Source: Fulvia fulva
Taxonomy: Eukaryota > Ascomycota > Dothideomycetes > Mycosphaerellales > Mycosphaerellaceae
Assembly (NCBI RefSeq): GCF_020509005.1
Contig: NC_063019.1
Span: forward strand, 124,001 to 188,000
Length of the DNA: 64,000 bases
Reading direction: 5' to 3'
In this document: positions 1 through 10,884 of the stretch, piece after piece
How the letters are laid out: each line of letters opens with the position of its first letter
Numbering within the stretch: position 1 is the stretch's first letter
Notes under the pieces: model-generated
The model's database searches: none
What the model was told of the DNA's origin: nothing
The model's input: the letters and a program-made list of their open reading frames with translations, nothing else
Program-made: the position numbers and the translations under genes

Positions 1-1079
1 TTAATAAGACGATACGCGGCCAAGAGAGTTCATTCGAGCAGAGTAGAGACAGACAGACACACCCTAAAGCTAATCACAATCCTTGCCTTAGTAGCGGCAC
101 TAGGCACACCGATTTATAGCGTCGACGTGAACGCCGATAGCAGAACGACTAGCCATAGAGTAACGCTAGCACCTATTACTCGTGTCACCCTCGGCGACAC
201 GGCCAACATAGCGACGGCATAGTGTTAGGCGAGCTTCACGAAGCTCAGGGCGCTCTATAATGTTGCCGACGTACGTAGCTTCACGAAGCTCGCTAGTAGC
301 GTTCTTATTAAGATGAGCATTTAGCTCGTAAGCTGCCCACTTCGTAGCAGACCACGACTACTACTTGCTAGCGACTATAGGTTGCCTACGAGTGACTTTC
401 GTCGTACCCGTAGGACGACCTCTCTTCTTCTTAGGAGCAGGTAGCGGTGCGCTAAGACATGTTAGCTTCGAGGTTATAAAGGGTTAAGAGAACGACAAGC
501 TCGCTTGTCGTGTTCGAGGCTAAGGAGTGAGACTTACGCAGAGGAGGGACTAGCCGTATCGTCTTCGTCGTCGTCGTTAGTGCTAGCAATATGTTAGATC
601 GTTGCTCGATGCTTAATATAAAGTGTCTTAATTAAAGCCGAGGACATAATTTGACATATATATTGTGGCCGGAGCCTATGTCGAAGTCGCCGCCGCCGAC
701 TTCATCGTCGTCGTTATCGTCGTTAGGTGTGCTAGAAACATGTCAGATCGTTACTCGATACTTAACGTGAGGTGAGTGCCTTAACTAAGATCAATTAAGA
801 CACGAGTCTGACTTATATATTCTAGCCGGAGCCACCGACTATGTCGTCGTCGTCGTCGTCATTGTTGCTAGTAGCATATTAGATTAATGCCGAATGCATA
901 ATACGAAGCAGCTCGATATACAATTACTAGCCGCTAGCAGTCTAGTCGTCGTCGTCGTTATAAGTATATAGCCTCTTTACTACCTACGTTACGACAATAG
1001 TAACGCTCGATTATAGGGCTAGTAGGCTCGGCGATTATATACGTTATAGCATTGCCCCGTCTAGTATGATTTAACCTAC
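1..1079. repeat. RIP-mutated flank, no gene recognised
   Basis: No open frame of useful length is present. The stretch is rich in TA, TAG and CTA but keeps many CG dinucleotides, the same look as the dead transposons to its right, so it is probably part of an older repeat that extends beyond the window. It contains short palindromes, for example two copies of GAGCTTCACGAAGCTC-like sequence near 230 and 280, and a hairpin near 488-515. I cannot assign it to an element class. Confidence 0.5.
555..945. repeat. Degenerate tandem repeat, three units
   Basis: Three diverged units follow one another, beginning near 555, 700 and 848. Each starts with a run of CGT/CGTCGT triplets and continues with a shared core (GTTAGATCGTTGCTCGATGC in unit 1 and variants in units 2 and 3). 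Units 1 and 2 end with a TATAT...GCCGGAGCC block. Unit length is roughly 130-150 bp. Differences between units are mostly C/T or G/A, as expected from RIP. Confidence 0.55.
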
Positions 1080-1084
1080 TCCGT

Positions 1085-1208
1085 TATTAGTTATAGATTA
1101 ATAGTTGATATTTGTTATAGGTCACTAGGTGTCTAATAGTAGAGATGCAACCCTAGTCCGTAGCTATACGTAACTATATACGCTAGTACACGGGTATTTA
1201 CTTTAACA
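1085..1208 (-). repeat. Copia-1 3' LTR
   Basis: This 124-bp LTR ends in TTTAACA on the plus strand, the complement of the TGTTAAA start expected of an LTR. It matches the split right LTR almost base for base; the differences I see are transitions. TCCGT precedes it at 1080-1084. Confidence 0.9.
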
Positions 1209-1369
1209 TCCCCCTTACGCGTTATTCTATTATATACTGTCTCGTATGTAGTAACGCTAGTACTTTCGTCCGGCTATTAGTATGACGTAAGTCAGTCCCC
1301 CTACTTATTTACTCGTAGTCCCCCTACTTATCTGCCTTTAATAGCGTTACGAGTATATAATACTATCGA

Positions 1370-4300
1370 CCCCCTTGCTCGCTACGCTCTACGTAGGTAC
1401 GAGACTAATAGCCTTTCTAAACTGTTCGAAGGCTCGCTTAGCTAGTAGCTTAGTAAGCCTATTCGCGACCTACTCCTTAGTACTAATATATCGCATTTCG
1501 ACTATATTGTCTTTAACTTTTTTGCGGACGTAGTACTATTAGATATTAATATACTTGCTACGTCTATAGTAGACTAGATTCTTAGCTATCACGATAGTAC
1601 CCTAGTTATTACTATATATAACCGTAGCTATAAGCTGTTCTTTACTAAGTTCCTTAAGCAGTACGCGTAGCTATATAGCCTCTTTTATAGCCTAAGTCTA
1701 ACCTATATACTCTACTTCGTAGGTAGATAGCGCTACCGTCGCTTGTCGCTTACTAGACTAGCTTACGACTACTAATCCGATATTAAAAGCGTAACCCGCT
1801 ATAGAGCGGCGTAAGTCTATATCACTAGCCTAATCGGAGTCGGTATAACTAGCGAGGTGCGTAAAGTTACCGTATATTAGCTTATAGTTAATAGTACCGC
1901 GAAGGTAGCGAAAAATCCCTTTAACTACCCTCTAATAGGTCTCGTCGGGGTTAGAGGAATAGTAACTAACCACTGACATAGTATATACTATGTTAGGCCT
2001 AGTACTAAATATAGCATACATTAGTAAGCCTACTACTTACTAATACTATAGCTTAAACTCAGCTATAGCGACGTAGCCGCCGTCCGCCTTACGGAGTCTC
2101 GTATTACTGTCTATTAGGGTATAGTCAGGCTTGTAGTCCTATATACTATATTGCTTTAGTACTGACTCTAGGTAGGCACGCTAGCCAAGGTATAGGCGTC
2201 TATTAGTACGGTCGCGACGGATAGTTATACCGAGATAATAGTAATAAGGGCCTAGGTCGGTCATTTAAAACCTCTAGCTAAGAGCTGTCTTAAGTTATAA
2301 GATCTCGTACTTATTAGGCCCTATAATAAGCAGGTCGTCTATATACACGGCTACGAAGGTGTAGTCCTTCGCGAAAATACTATAGTCGCTATCTAGAGTA
2401 GTAAGCCCCTATGATTTAAGAAGCGTAGCAAGTGTAAAATACTAGATACGTAGTAACTACTTAAGGCTATATAGTGCCTTATTAAGCTAGCACCCTATGT
2501 CTTCGCCTTCCTTATAACTAGTAGGTTGTTCGACGTAGATATCGGCATCCGCTTCTCTATATAGAAAGGCTATCTTAACATCTATCTGTTCGATCTCCTA
2601 GTCGTACGCGTATACTATAGTAAAGATAAGTTTATAGGTCATTAGCTTTACTACTAACGCGAAGGTGCTAGAATAGTTACTACCGGCGACCTATTCGAAG
2701 CCGCGGACTACCTATCTAGCCTTTTACTTCTATATCTTACTATTCGTATCTCTCTTAAGCTTATAGACCTACTTACCGCGTAGTATTCGCTTACCCTTAA
2801 TCTGATCACGTCTACGAAGGACCTATATACGGTTCTCTTTTAGTAAACGGACCTTATTGTCTTCCGCGAGTTACTATTCGGTCTAGTGACCTAACCGCTA
2901 TACCTAGAGCCTTGTCTATAGGTCGAAAGCGTTAGTTACTACCGCTAGTATAAGGACGTAGAAGAGTAGTATATACTAGTCGTTCCTTAGTATACGCTTT
3001 TGTTTTCCTATTACGATATTAGTCTTATCTAGGCGTAATCGGCGGTCGTACGGATATAATGCCTCTTCCGCCGGAATAGGCTACTATTCGTAGCTCGGCC
3101 CGGCCTACGGTAGTAGTCGCTCTAGTAACGGTAAGCGCTCTAGTAGCGGCGATTGTTCTAGTGTCTCGAGATGACTAGGTATAGAGGGTAGCGAGCTGTC
3201 GTCGTTACTCTCGTCGTACTACTAATAGACCCGGTAAATAGTAATCTTAGTTAGCTATTTAGGCACTAGTTCTATAGTGATAGTCTATAGTACTAGCGCC
3301 TTACTTTTAGTATAGGCCCGTGTCTTATCTACTATAACGTTATTGCGCTATTCGGCCTTACTATCGGCTTTAGCGACTCGATATTAGCTATTGCCTTTAA
3401 AGCCGAGTATTAAGCCGTTATATATCCGCTCCTTACTTAGAGCCGCTTTAGGCCTCTTCCGGCTAGGCTGTAGTATATACGCCTTACTTCTAATCTTACG
3501 GATATTACTAATGTTTAGCTTCTCGCCGTACCGTACTTCGAACGGCGTACACCCTAGTCGTATACTTAGTAAGCGGTGACGAATGTAGGTAATACTATAC
3601 TATAGCACCTCTGGCTACTAGTACGGGTCGAGCTAGTGCTCTATCTCCGCTATTATTAGTATTAGAGTTAGCTTATAACGCTATACTCCTTAAAGCCTCT
3701 TAACGGCACTATTTTGCTAGTGTTACTCGGTGCCTATATATTCGTATTCGATGCCCTTATCGTACGTAAAAGCGAACAGCTTATACGACGAGTTCTCCCC
3801 TACCCTATCGAGGTGAAAGGTACGGAAGGGACGTTCTAGCGTTTCGCGGTTTAGTACGATATATTATATATAGTAGAGGAGCTCGTCTTTTATACGCGTA
3901 GGGATATTATCTGCCTATTACGTAGCATCGTCAAGAACTAATAGCTAGTACCTATACCTACCGAAGCTAGGCTCGAATAGACTAGTAATATCGATATAGG
4001 TAAGGTTATTTATATAGGTTCCCTTACGTAGGTGACTACTATATAGCCGTTCCTTTATACGCCCTAGAGTATATACGCGGTAGATACAGTTTCTATCCCT
4101 TATTCGCTATATACCGGTAGACATAGTTATAAGCTTCTTAATATTGTCGTCTAATAGGTACGTAAGCCGCTTATACTAGAGCTTTAGCTTTAGGTCGACC
4201 GTATATACGGTATATAGCTATAGGAGTTATATATCGAGTACGAGCAGTCTATCTATCTAGGATATACTAAGTTAGTGTTCCCCCTACTAGAAGGTAAGTC

Positions 4301-5612
4301 TATCTTTAGCTTATATAATGTCGCGGATATATAGCTAGAATTGGCTTATTACGATTAGGTTCACCCTAACCGTAGACGAGTAGTAGACTTCTAGTATTTA
4401 AAGGCGACGCTTACTAGTTGTTATCTTATATAGCAACTTAATAGTGCCCTTACTAACCGGCGTGACTGACCCCCCTATACCCTAAGATACTAGGGTAGAC
4501 GCTAGTTCTTAGTAGGTCCCTTAGATAAAGAGGTCCTTTCTACCGATAAGGCTGCCGTTAGTACTACTATCCTAGATAAAGACATCGTATAGGTTACGGT
4601 TATAGTAGATAGCTATAGCCTCTTAGCCGTTCTATTAGAAGTAGGTCTTATGTCCGCTACTCTAGATAAATATACGGTGTTGCTTCCCTTATATAGGTGT
4701 TAGTAGGCCGATTACTAATATACTATCGCTATTATTATCGTCGATACGGCGCCGCTTATTGTCCTATCGCTACTACTGTTGTTTCTCGGCCTAGCCTACT
4801 AGCGTAAGCGAGGGGTTCTTCTTCTAGTACTCCCCTTTATAGTGCTTACGGTAGTGTATATATTTAGGGTAATCGAAGCGCCTCTCGCGGCGGCGCTAGG
4901 GGCGGCTATCGTTATTGTCATTATAGTAGAAGGCGGCATTCTACTATATACTTAGCTAGAAGTTAGCTACTACCGCTATTATATTGTTTAGTGTCGCTTA
5001 TAGTCTATTCGGCTCGCCTAGGAAGTAGGAGTGACTATTAACGTAGCTAATAATAAATTGGTTATATTTGTCGGATAGGGCTCGTAGGAACTAGTAGACT
5101 AGAAGGATGTCTAGTATAGTTACTAGTATATCGATGTCCTTTAGTTCTACTAATAGTGTCTTAATTACGTTACCGAGTACTATAATGTCGCTATTTAAGG
5201 ACGCGAGGTGAGTCGTAAGTAGCTTCTTAAGTACTTACCGAGCCTAGTTCATTTTATCCTTCTTAAACTATGCCTTAAGGTCGTCGAGGGCCTGTCGTAC
5301 TAACTTGTTCGCTTCTCGTGCCTTAAGAACTATCTCGTAGGCCGTAGTACTATATCTATTAAGGACCTCGGCGTAGGCCTAGAAGCGCTTCTTATCCTAC
5401 GGCTCTGCCCGCTTGTTATATATAGCGTCGGTTTCGCCTATATCTATGTCTTAAGTAGGTCTAGCCTTATAGAGTTATTAATAATACCCGCTCTTAATAA
5501 GTAGTATGTCGATAGAGCGTATCTATCTAGTGATTTGTTCTAGGCGAGTTAGTAGCTCGATACGCTTGTTCTTAGTAACCTTGACAGTAGTGACGTTAAT
5601 TGACGAGGACAT
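1370..5612 (-). pseudogene. Copia-1 gag-pol remnant
   Basis: The frame starts at an ATG at 5612 (MSSSINVTTVKVTK...) and runs leftward through gag, integrase, reverse transcriptase and RNase H. The reverse transcriptase active site is intact in sequence: VYIDDLLIIG, with the YIDD codons at 2334-2345. Many in-frame stops are present, mainly TAG and TAA where Gln or Trp would be expected, so no polyprotein can be made. The C-terminal limit near 1370 is approximate. Coding was destroyed by RIP-type transitions rather than by deletion, because the domain order and spacing are kept. Confidence 0.8.
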
Positions 5613-5833
5613 AATAGCTAAAGAGGATAACGAGTGCTTATACTCTAAGAAGGGACGAGTACTTATACTCTATATGTTATAGCTACTTAGCCTAATATAT
5701 ATATATATGACTATATGATCTGATCCCTTGTATATATGTCTATTATATAAGTGCCGTAGTACTATAGACCTGTTTTACTAAGGGAGATATATAGGCCGTA
5801 AAGGTCGGATATCGGTTCTTTTACCGTTACCTC

Positions 5834-6068
5834 TATTAAATAGGTACGGGTAGATAGTAGCGGAGTGGAGTAAGAGATCAATCTTTAACTAACTAATAGT
5901 ACGAGTATGTAGCAATATATTAGGAACCAATATATTGATTGTGTTAGATGTCTATCTAAGCTAAAGGGGAGAGAAGGTATCTCCCTACAAGCTGAGTCAT
6001 TGTAGATGCCTTAGGCTACCAGATCACTTCCTAATTGTTGACTCCCTTTGAGATGCTACATCTTAACA
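5834..6068 (-). repeat. Copia-2 3' LTR
   Basis: 235 bp. On the plus strand it begins TATTAAATAGG, where the right copy has TGTTAAATAGG (a RIP-type G-to-A change), and ends CTTAACA. It is nearly identical to 17753-17987. Confidence 0.9.
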
Positions 6069-6556
6069 CTCCTACTTATCTCGTATAGGAGGTTACAGTC
6101 TGCTTACTTCCTATCAATAGTACTTAGACCTTTTTATAACAGGTTCAGCTGGCTTATAAACCTCTAGAAGTGTAGACTAGTCTTTAGTTTTGTAAACCCG
6201 TCTGCAACTATCTTAGAGGTTGGGGTGTACTCAATAGTAATAAGCCTCCTCTACCAAAGTTTCCTAACAGCGTTATAGGCAATGTCAATGTGCTTCGACT
6301 TGTTATAAATATGTGCATCTTTCACTAGGGTGAGGGCAGCTTGATTGTCACCTCTTAATTGGACTGGTCTTAAATTTGATACAGTCTCCTAGTTTCTAGT
6401 GATTCTTAGTTATTAGGAACAGTCTCCTACCAACTCTAGACAATCCATTTCTCTTAGTAGTGAAGCTAGGAATTAGGACTGCTTCGTATATACATTTATA
6501 GCTATATATTTAGCCTCTATTGTGGATGTTGCTATAGACTTTTGCTTCTTGCTTAT

Positions 6557-9092
6557 CTAAGAAACTGGTGCCCTATAGAGGAAGAAGACATACCTAAGGA
6601 TTGAGACTCTGTCTACTTTGTCTATTACATAATCAGAATTATAGTATCTAATAAGGTGTCCTTTTCTAGACTTTAAGAACTGAAGTCCTAGATTAGGGTA
6701 TGATCTTAGGTACCTAGTGATCTTCTTTAAAGCCTTTATGTAGTAGGTGGATGGGTCACTTACAAATAAGCTTATCCTTCCTAGGGCAAAAGCAATGTCT
6801 AGCCTTGTGATTGTTACTAGCCACATCTAAGTACTATTAATACTCTGGTACTCTGCCTTGTCACACCTCTTATCTATATAGCTTGAAGGTTTGAGGGCCT
6901 CATAGCTGTCTATAGGTGAGTGTGTAGGTGCTGCCTTCTTATAGTTCATTCCTATCTTAGCTAGGCTGTCCCTAATAAAGTGTCCTTAGTCAAGTTTTAG
7001 GATTCCTCTCTTCCTATCCCTTATGACTCTTATACTAAGGATCTTTTTAGGTTCACCTAGATCTTTAATCTTGAAGATCTTACCAAGTTCTCGTTTGAAC
7101 TAGAGAACATCTATTAACTTTAGTACAGTAATTAGAATATCATCTATATGTATAAGGATTATGATCTCCCTCTTCTTATAGATAAGTAGGCATAGATCTA
7201 CTTCTAACTATATAAATCTAATCTCTCTAAGCTTTGACATATAGAGTTGATTCGAATCTCTAGCTACTTACTTAAGTCTATACTGTTAAGAACATACAGG
7301 CCGTAGGACAAGCATATAGGTGTGGGTGTGTCATGTGATTAGATCACGTGACTAGGGTTTGCTAGCCTATAGGCTAGCAAATATCCGGACACCTAGCATC
7401 TACCTACACTAATACCGGCGATACTATATGTAGATATACGCTATCCTATTAGGTCCTTCTTCGTCTTTAGTGTAATCCGCCGTCTTCTACTACTACGTAA
7501 CTCGTACCTATTTAATATATACAAGCTTTTAAGGATTTTGAACACTATATTTAGTAGAAGCTCAACTCCTAGTAGTAGTAACATAAAGATGTCTTTATAG
7601 AGGGTGCTTTCTATGAATGCATTGTTCACATCCACTTAGTAAAGATGAAGATCCTTCTTATACACAATAGCTATAAACACCCTAAGGGTGTCCTATCTTA
7701 CTATAGGTGCAAATGTCTCTATAAAGTCAACACCAAACTTCTGTAAGAAGCCCCTTACAACTAGTCTAGCCTTAAACTTTTCAATAGCTCTACTAATGCT
7801 TCTCTTAATATCAAAGACCTATCTTAATGTAACTAGATTTGCTCCTTTTAGTAGAACAGAATTTTCCTAGGTGTTGTTACTCTATAGAGCATCTAGTTCC
7901 TTTTAGATTGCTTCCTTCTAAAGATGTCCCTATTTCTTGTCATTTATAGCATCCTTGTAGGATTTTGGAATTAGGACCTCTTGCTTGTATATAATAGCTT
8001 CTACAGTTACTATAAAGGCCATTTCCTCAACTTCTTCTAGGAATTCGCTATCCTATAGTATTGAACTGTCCACTAATTATATAGCTATAAAGAAAGCTTA
8101 GTGAAAAGCAGCAAGGTTCTCTAAGAGGTCTATTGCTTCTCCTACTTTAGTGGTTAGTTCGGGCTTAGGGACTATAGATTTTAGGGCTTTCTGTTTCATG
8201 TCATAGCCCTTAACATTATAGTTAGCCTTTCTCTTTCTAAGGGATGATTTAGGGACCGTTACCTATGACCTAGTAACGTCTATTTCCTAGGGATCTAGGG
8301 AGCTTCTCTTAATTAGCTAATCGATTTTCTGAAATTCCCCTACGTTCTCCGGAGGTAAGGGAAGTTACACAAACAGCTTTCTCGGCTAAGCGACTTTAGG
8401 GCTCTCAATTAGCTAATCTATTTCGGGGGTGCTCTAATGGACGCCTAAATAGTAGGTAGATTGTCCTAAGGATACGTTCTTCCTCGGCCTTCCTAAGGGC
8501 TTCCTAGCTAGTGTACTACTTAGTAGATTTAATATTAGAACATTAAGACCTATATTACCTCTAGGCTGGTCCTTAAAGAAGTCTACATATATATATTGTT
8601 TAACAGCTCTTATGTCTGGTTCCTAAAAGAGCTAGGCTTTAGCTGTGTTCTTAATATACTAAATAAACACTGCTTCTTTACCCCTATTTATTAGCTTGTC
8701 ACTTCTTGCCTATTTAGGTTAGGATCTTATGTCTATATAGACAATAGCTTTACATCCCTAAACTTTCAAATGGTTGATAGTCGGTTTGATACTATCAAAA
8801 GCCTTATCTAGTAAAACCTTGAACCTATCGTAATCTAGGCCATTTAGTAGTTTGTTCCTTATATAGGTTTGGGCCTCTAGTACTTTAGGCCAAAATTTAA
8901 CCGGCATTTTAGCCTCTTTAAGCATTGCCCTTATAGAGTCCTCTAAGGTTTATATTGACCTCTCAACTAGTCCATTCTATAGAGAGTTGTATACCTTAGT
9001 CGGCTCGAGCCTAATCCCTAAATCCTTCTCCTACTACTTCACTAATACAATAAGTTCTTTTGTATTGTTAAGTCTTACTGCTTTTAGCTACG
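6557..9092 (-). pseudogene. Copia-2 pol, C-terminal part (reverse transcriptase and RNase H)
   Basis: The best-preserved stretch at 6557-6826 reads MWLVTITRLDIAFALGR..., the Copia RNase H-linker signature in which TRPDIA is usual; here Pro has become Leu by a C-to-T change. The reverse transcriptase begins near 7635 (MDVNNAFIESTLYKDIFM, then KSLY). Its catalytic motif at 7139-7150 reads HIDD instead of the usual YVDD or YIDD. An unrelated palindrome-bearing segment (about 7286-7440) interrupts the reverse transcriptase. The Gypsy insertion cuts the gene at 9092. Confidence 0.8.
7286..7440. repeat. Palindromic insert inside Copia-2 reverse transcriptase
   Basis: Between the KSLY block and the SxxDxC-equivalent block of the reverse transcriptase lies about 150 bp that does not fit the protein. 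It contains a perfect 24-bp palindrome at 7358-7381 (half-site TTTGCTAGCCTA), a near-perfect inverted repeat at about 7331-7352 (GTCATGTGAT / ATCACGTGAC), and outer GGTGT/ACACC arms. It could fold into a cruciform. It may be a tiny non-autonomous element; I found no clear target duplication. Confidence 0.45.
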
Positions 9093-9611
9093 TGTCATAG
9101 TCTCCCTATAGAGTGTACAGAAGGTAGGGACAGAAGAGCCTTAGAGTGCTTAGAAGTCGTTAAGAAGTGATAGTCTAGCTTAGTGTGTGAGCGCTAAGAA
9201 TCATATGCCCTATAACATTCACTGCGGGACCTAGCCCTCCAAATTCACCCCTCTACTAAACCTTAACAGATTCACTTCGGCTCGTGACTATGTGACTTAC
9301 GGCACTCCCGCGAGCACCCGCGACTACGCTAAACCCTAGAAGAAGCACGTAGAAGACTCGGAACGTAGGGTAGGTTAGAATAAGGTTTTGAGTAAAGCTA
9401 CTAAGCGCGGCTTCGTACGGGTTAGCCCTGTTAATGCGGGGACACGTACTCGCGAGGGTCGCGTATAAATATCTGGCCTTCCCTAGGCCTCTCTTGCTTT
9501 CTTCGTCTTTCGTTTTGTGTAGCAATTATACTACACCCTTTACATCTACACTTCGTACCTACATTCTCGCTTTTACCCTTATATCTTATAGGCTAGGCTC
9601 TCGCCCTGACA
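9093..9611 (+). repeat. Gypsy 5' LTR
   Basis: 519 bp, starting TGTCATAG and ending CCCTGACA. It differs from the 3' LTR almost only by C/T and G/A transitions. The short open frames in it (for example at 9256-9525 minus) recur in the other LTR and are not genes. Confidence 0.9.
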
Positions 9612-9657
9612 TCACGAAAGACTAACAAACCGTCAACTACTCGAGTCATCCTTATAG

Positions 9658-10872
9658 GTGACTACGCCACCGATAGAGGTGTTAACCTCGATAACTAGGA
9701 CACTCTATTCCACTTTAGCGAGTAGACTAACATCCCCTTCTCGAACGCCGCTACCTTCGGTGCCTAGGCAAACGCTAACCCCGACACCGCCTACGCTCTT
9801 ATTAACCGCACCGTCTCCTCTTTCCGCGAGACCGCCTAGTAGGTCGAGCAAGCGAACAACTAAGTAACATACCTTTAAGGTATTGTGAACACCTTCTAGA
9901 ACCTCGCCCCGTACGCCGACGACAACCGCCGCTAGCACTTCTCTAAGAAGGTTAACGACCTAGACGAGTTCGACGGCAACAAGAGCAAGTTTAAGGCATT
10001 TGAGACACAGCTCACTATTAAGCTATTAGCTAATACCGACTACTTTCCGTAAGAGAAGGACAAAGTTACGTACGTCTTCTCCCTCCTTCGGGGGGACGCC
10101 GCGGCTTAGGTACAACACTATATCGACAACGCCACGTAGACTATCGGCTGCCCGGACGTCCTTACCTTAATATAGGACCTCCGTGCTGCCTTTAGTGATC
10201 TAGACCGTAGAGCTACCGCCTAGAACGCTATCTATAACCTCCTCTAGAAGAACAAGAGCTTCGCCGAGTACCTCGCGGCCTTTAACCGCGACATCGGGTT
10301 TACCGGCTATAACGAAGAGACTAAGAAGAGTACTCTCCGCCGTAGTTTGTTAGTAGAGCTTCTTCGAGCCCTCGAGGATAAGGACGTCGGTGCTATAAGC
10401 TTCCGTAAGCTCGTCGAGACCTACTAGCGCCTCGACTCTAACATAAAATATACCGCCTCTCTCCTCGCTTCCCGTTCTTAAGGTCGTTAGCCTCGTAGTC
10501 CCGGAAGCCACTTCGCTACTCTACTAGGCGCCGCCGCTCCTACGGCTCTCCCTCCCGTCTCTATAGGTAACGCTATAGATCTTAGCGCTAGTGCCGCCGT
10601 CCCTCGAGTCTAGGGCCTCGTTAACGGTAAGCTCACTCCCGAAGAGAAGCTTCGCCGTCGCTAGGCCGGACTCTATACCTACTACGGCGGTCTAGGCTAT
10701 ATCGTAGCTAACTATCCGTAGCTCGCTACCCGTAACGCCCGCAACCCGGTTCGCGGCGCTATCGGCGCTATCGAGCCTACTCCTACTACTCCCGCTAAGT
10801 AGGAAAAAGCCTAGGTCTTCCTTGTCGACGCGAGGAAGACTAAGAATAACGTTTACCGAAAGTAAAGAGAGG
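9658..10872 (+). pseudogene. Gypsy gag remnant
   Basis: The region encodes a capsid-like protein with repeated stops at CAG-derived TAG codons. The zinc knuckle is still visible near 10674-10725 but reads TYYGGLGYIVANY, where a CCHC knuckle would read roughly C..CG..GH....C. Three ligands have become Tyr, as expected if TGC/TGT were changed to TAC/TAT and CAT/CAC to TAT/TAC. Both ends are approximate. Confidence 0.7.
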
Positions 10873-10884
10873 AAGGAAGTTGAG

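Noticed and set aside
5641..5760. A possible LTR for Copia-1 directly upstream of its gag ATG
   Set aside because: The left LTR (1085-1208) has no match here; its partner is at 18300-18319 plus 21490-21593, displaced by the Copia-2 and LINE insertions.
9256..9525. Minus-strand 89-codon frame, repeated at 15026-15295
   Set aside because: Both copies lie within the Gypsy LTRs, so their similarity reflects LTR duplication and not a gene family.
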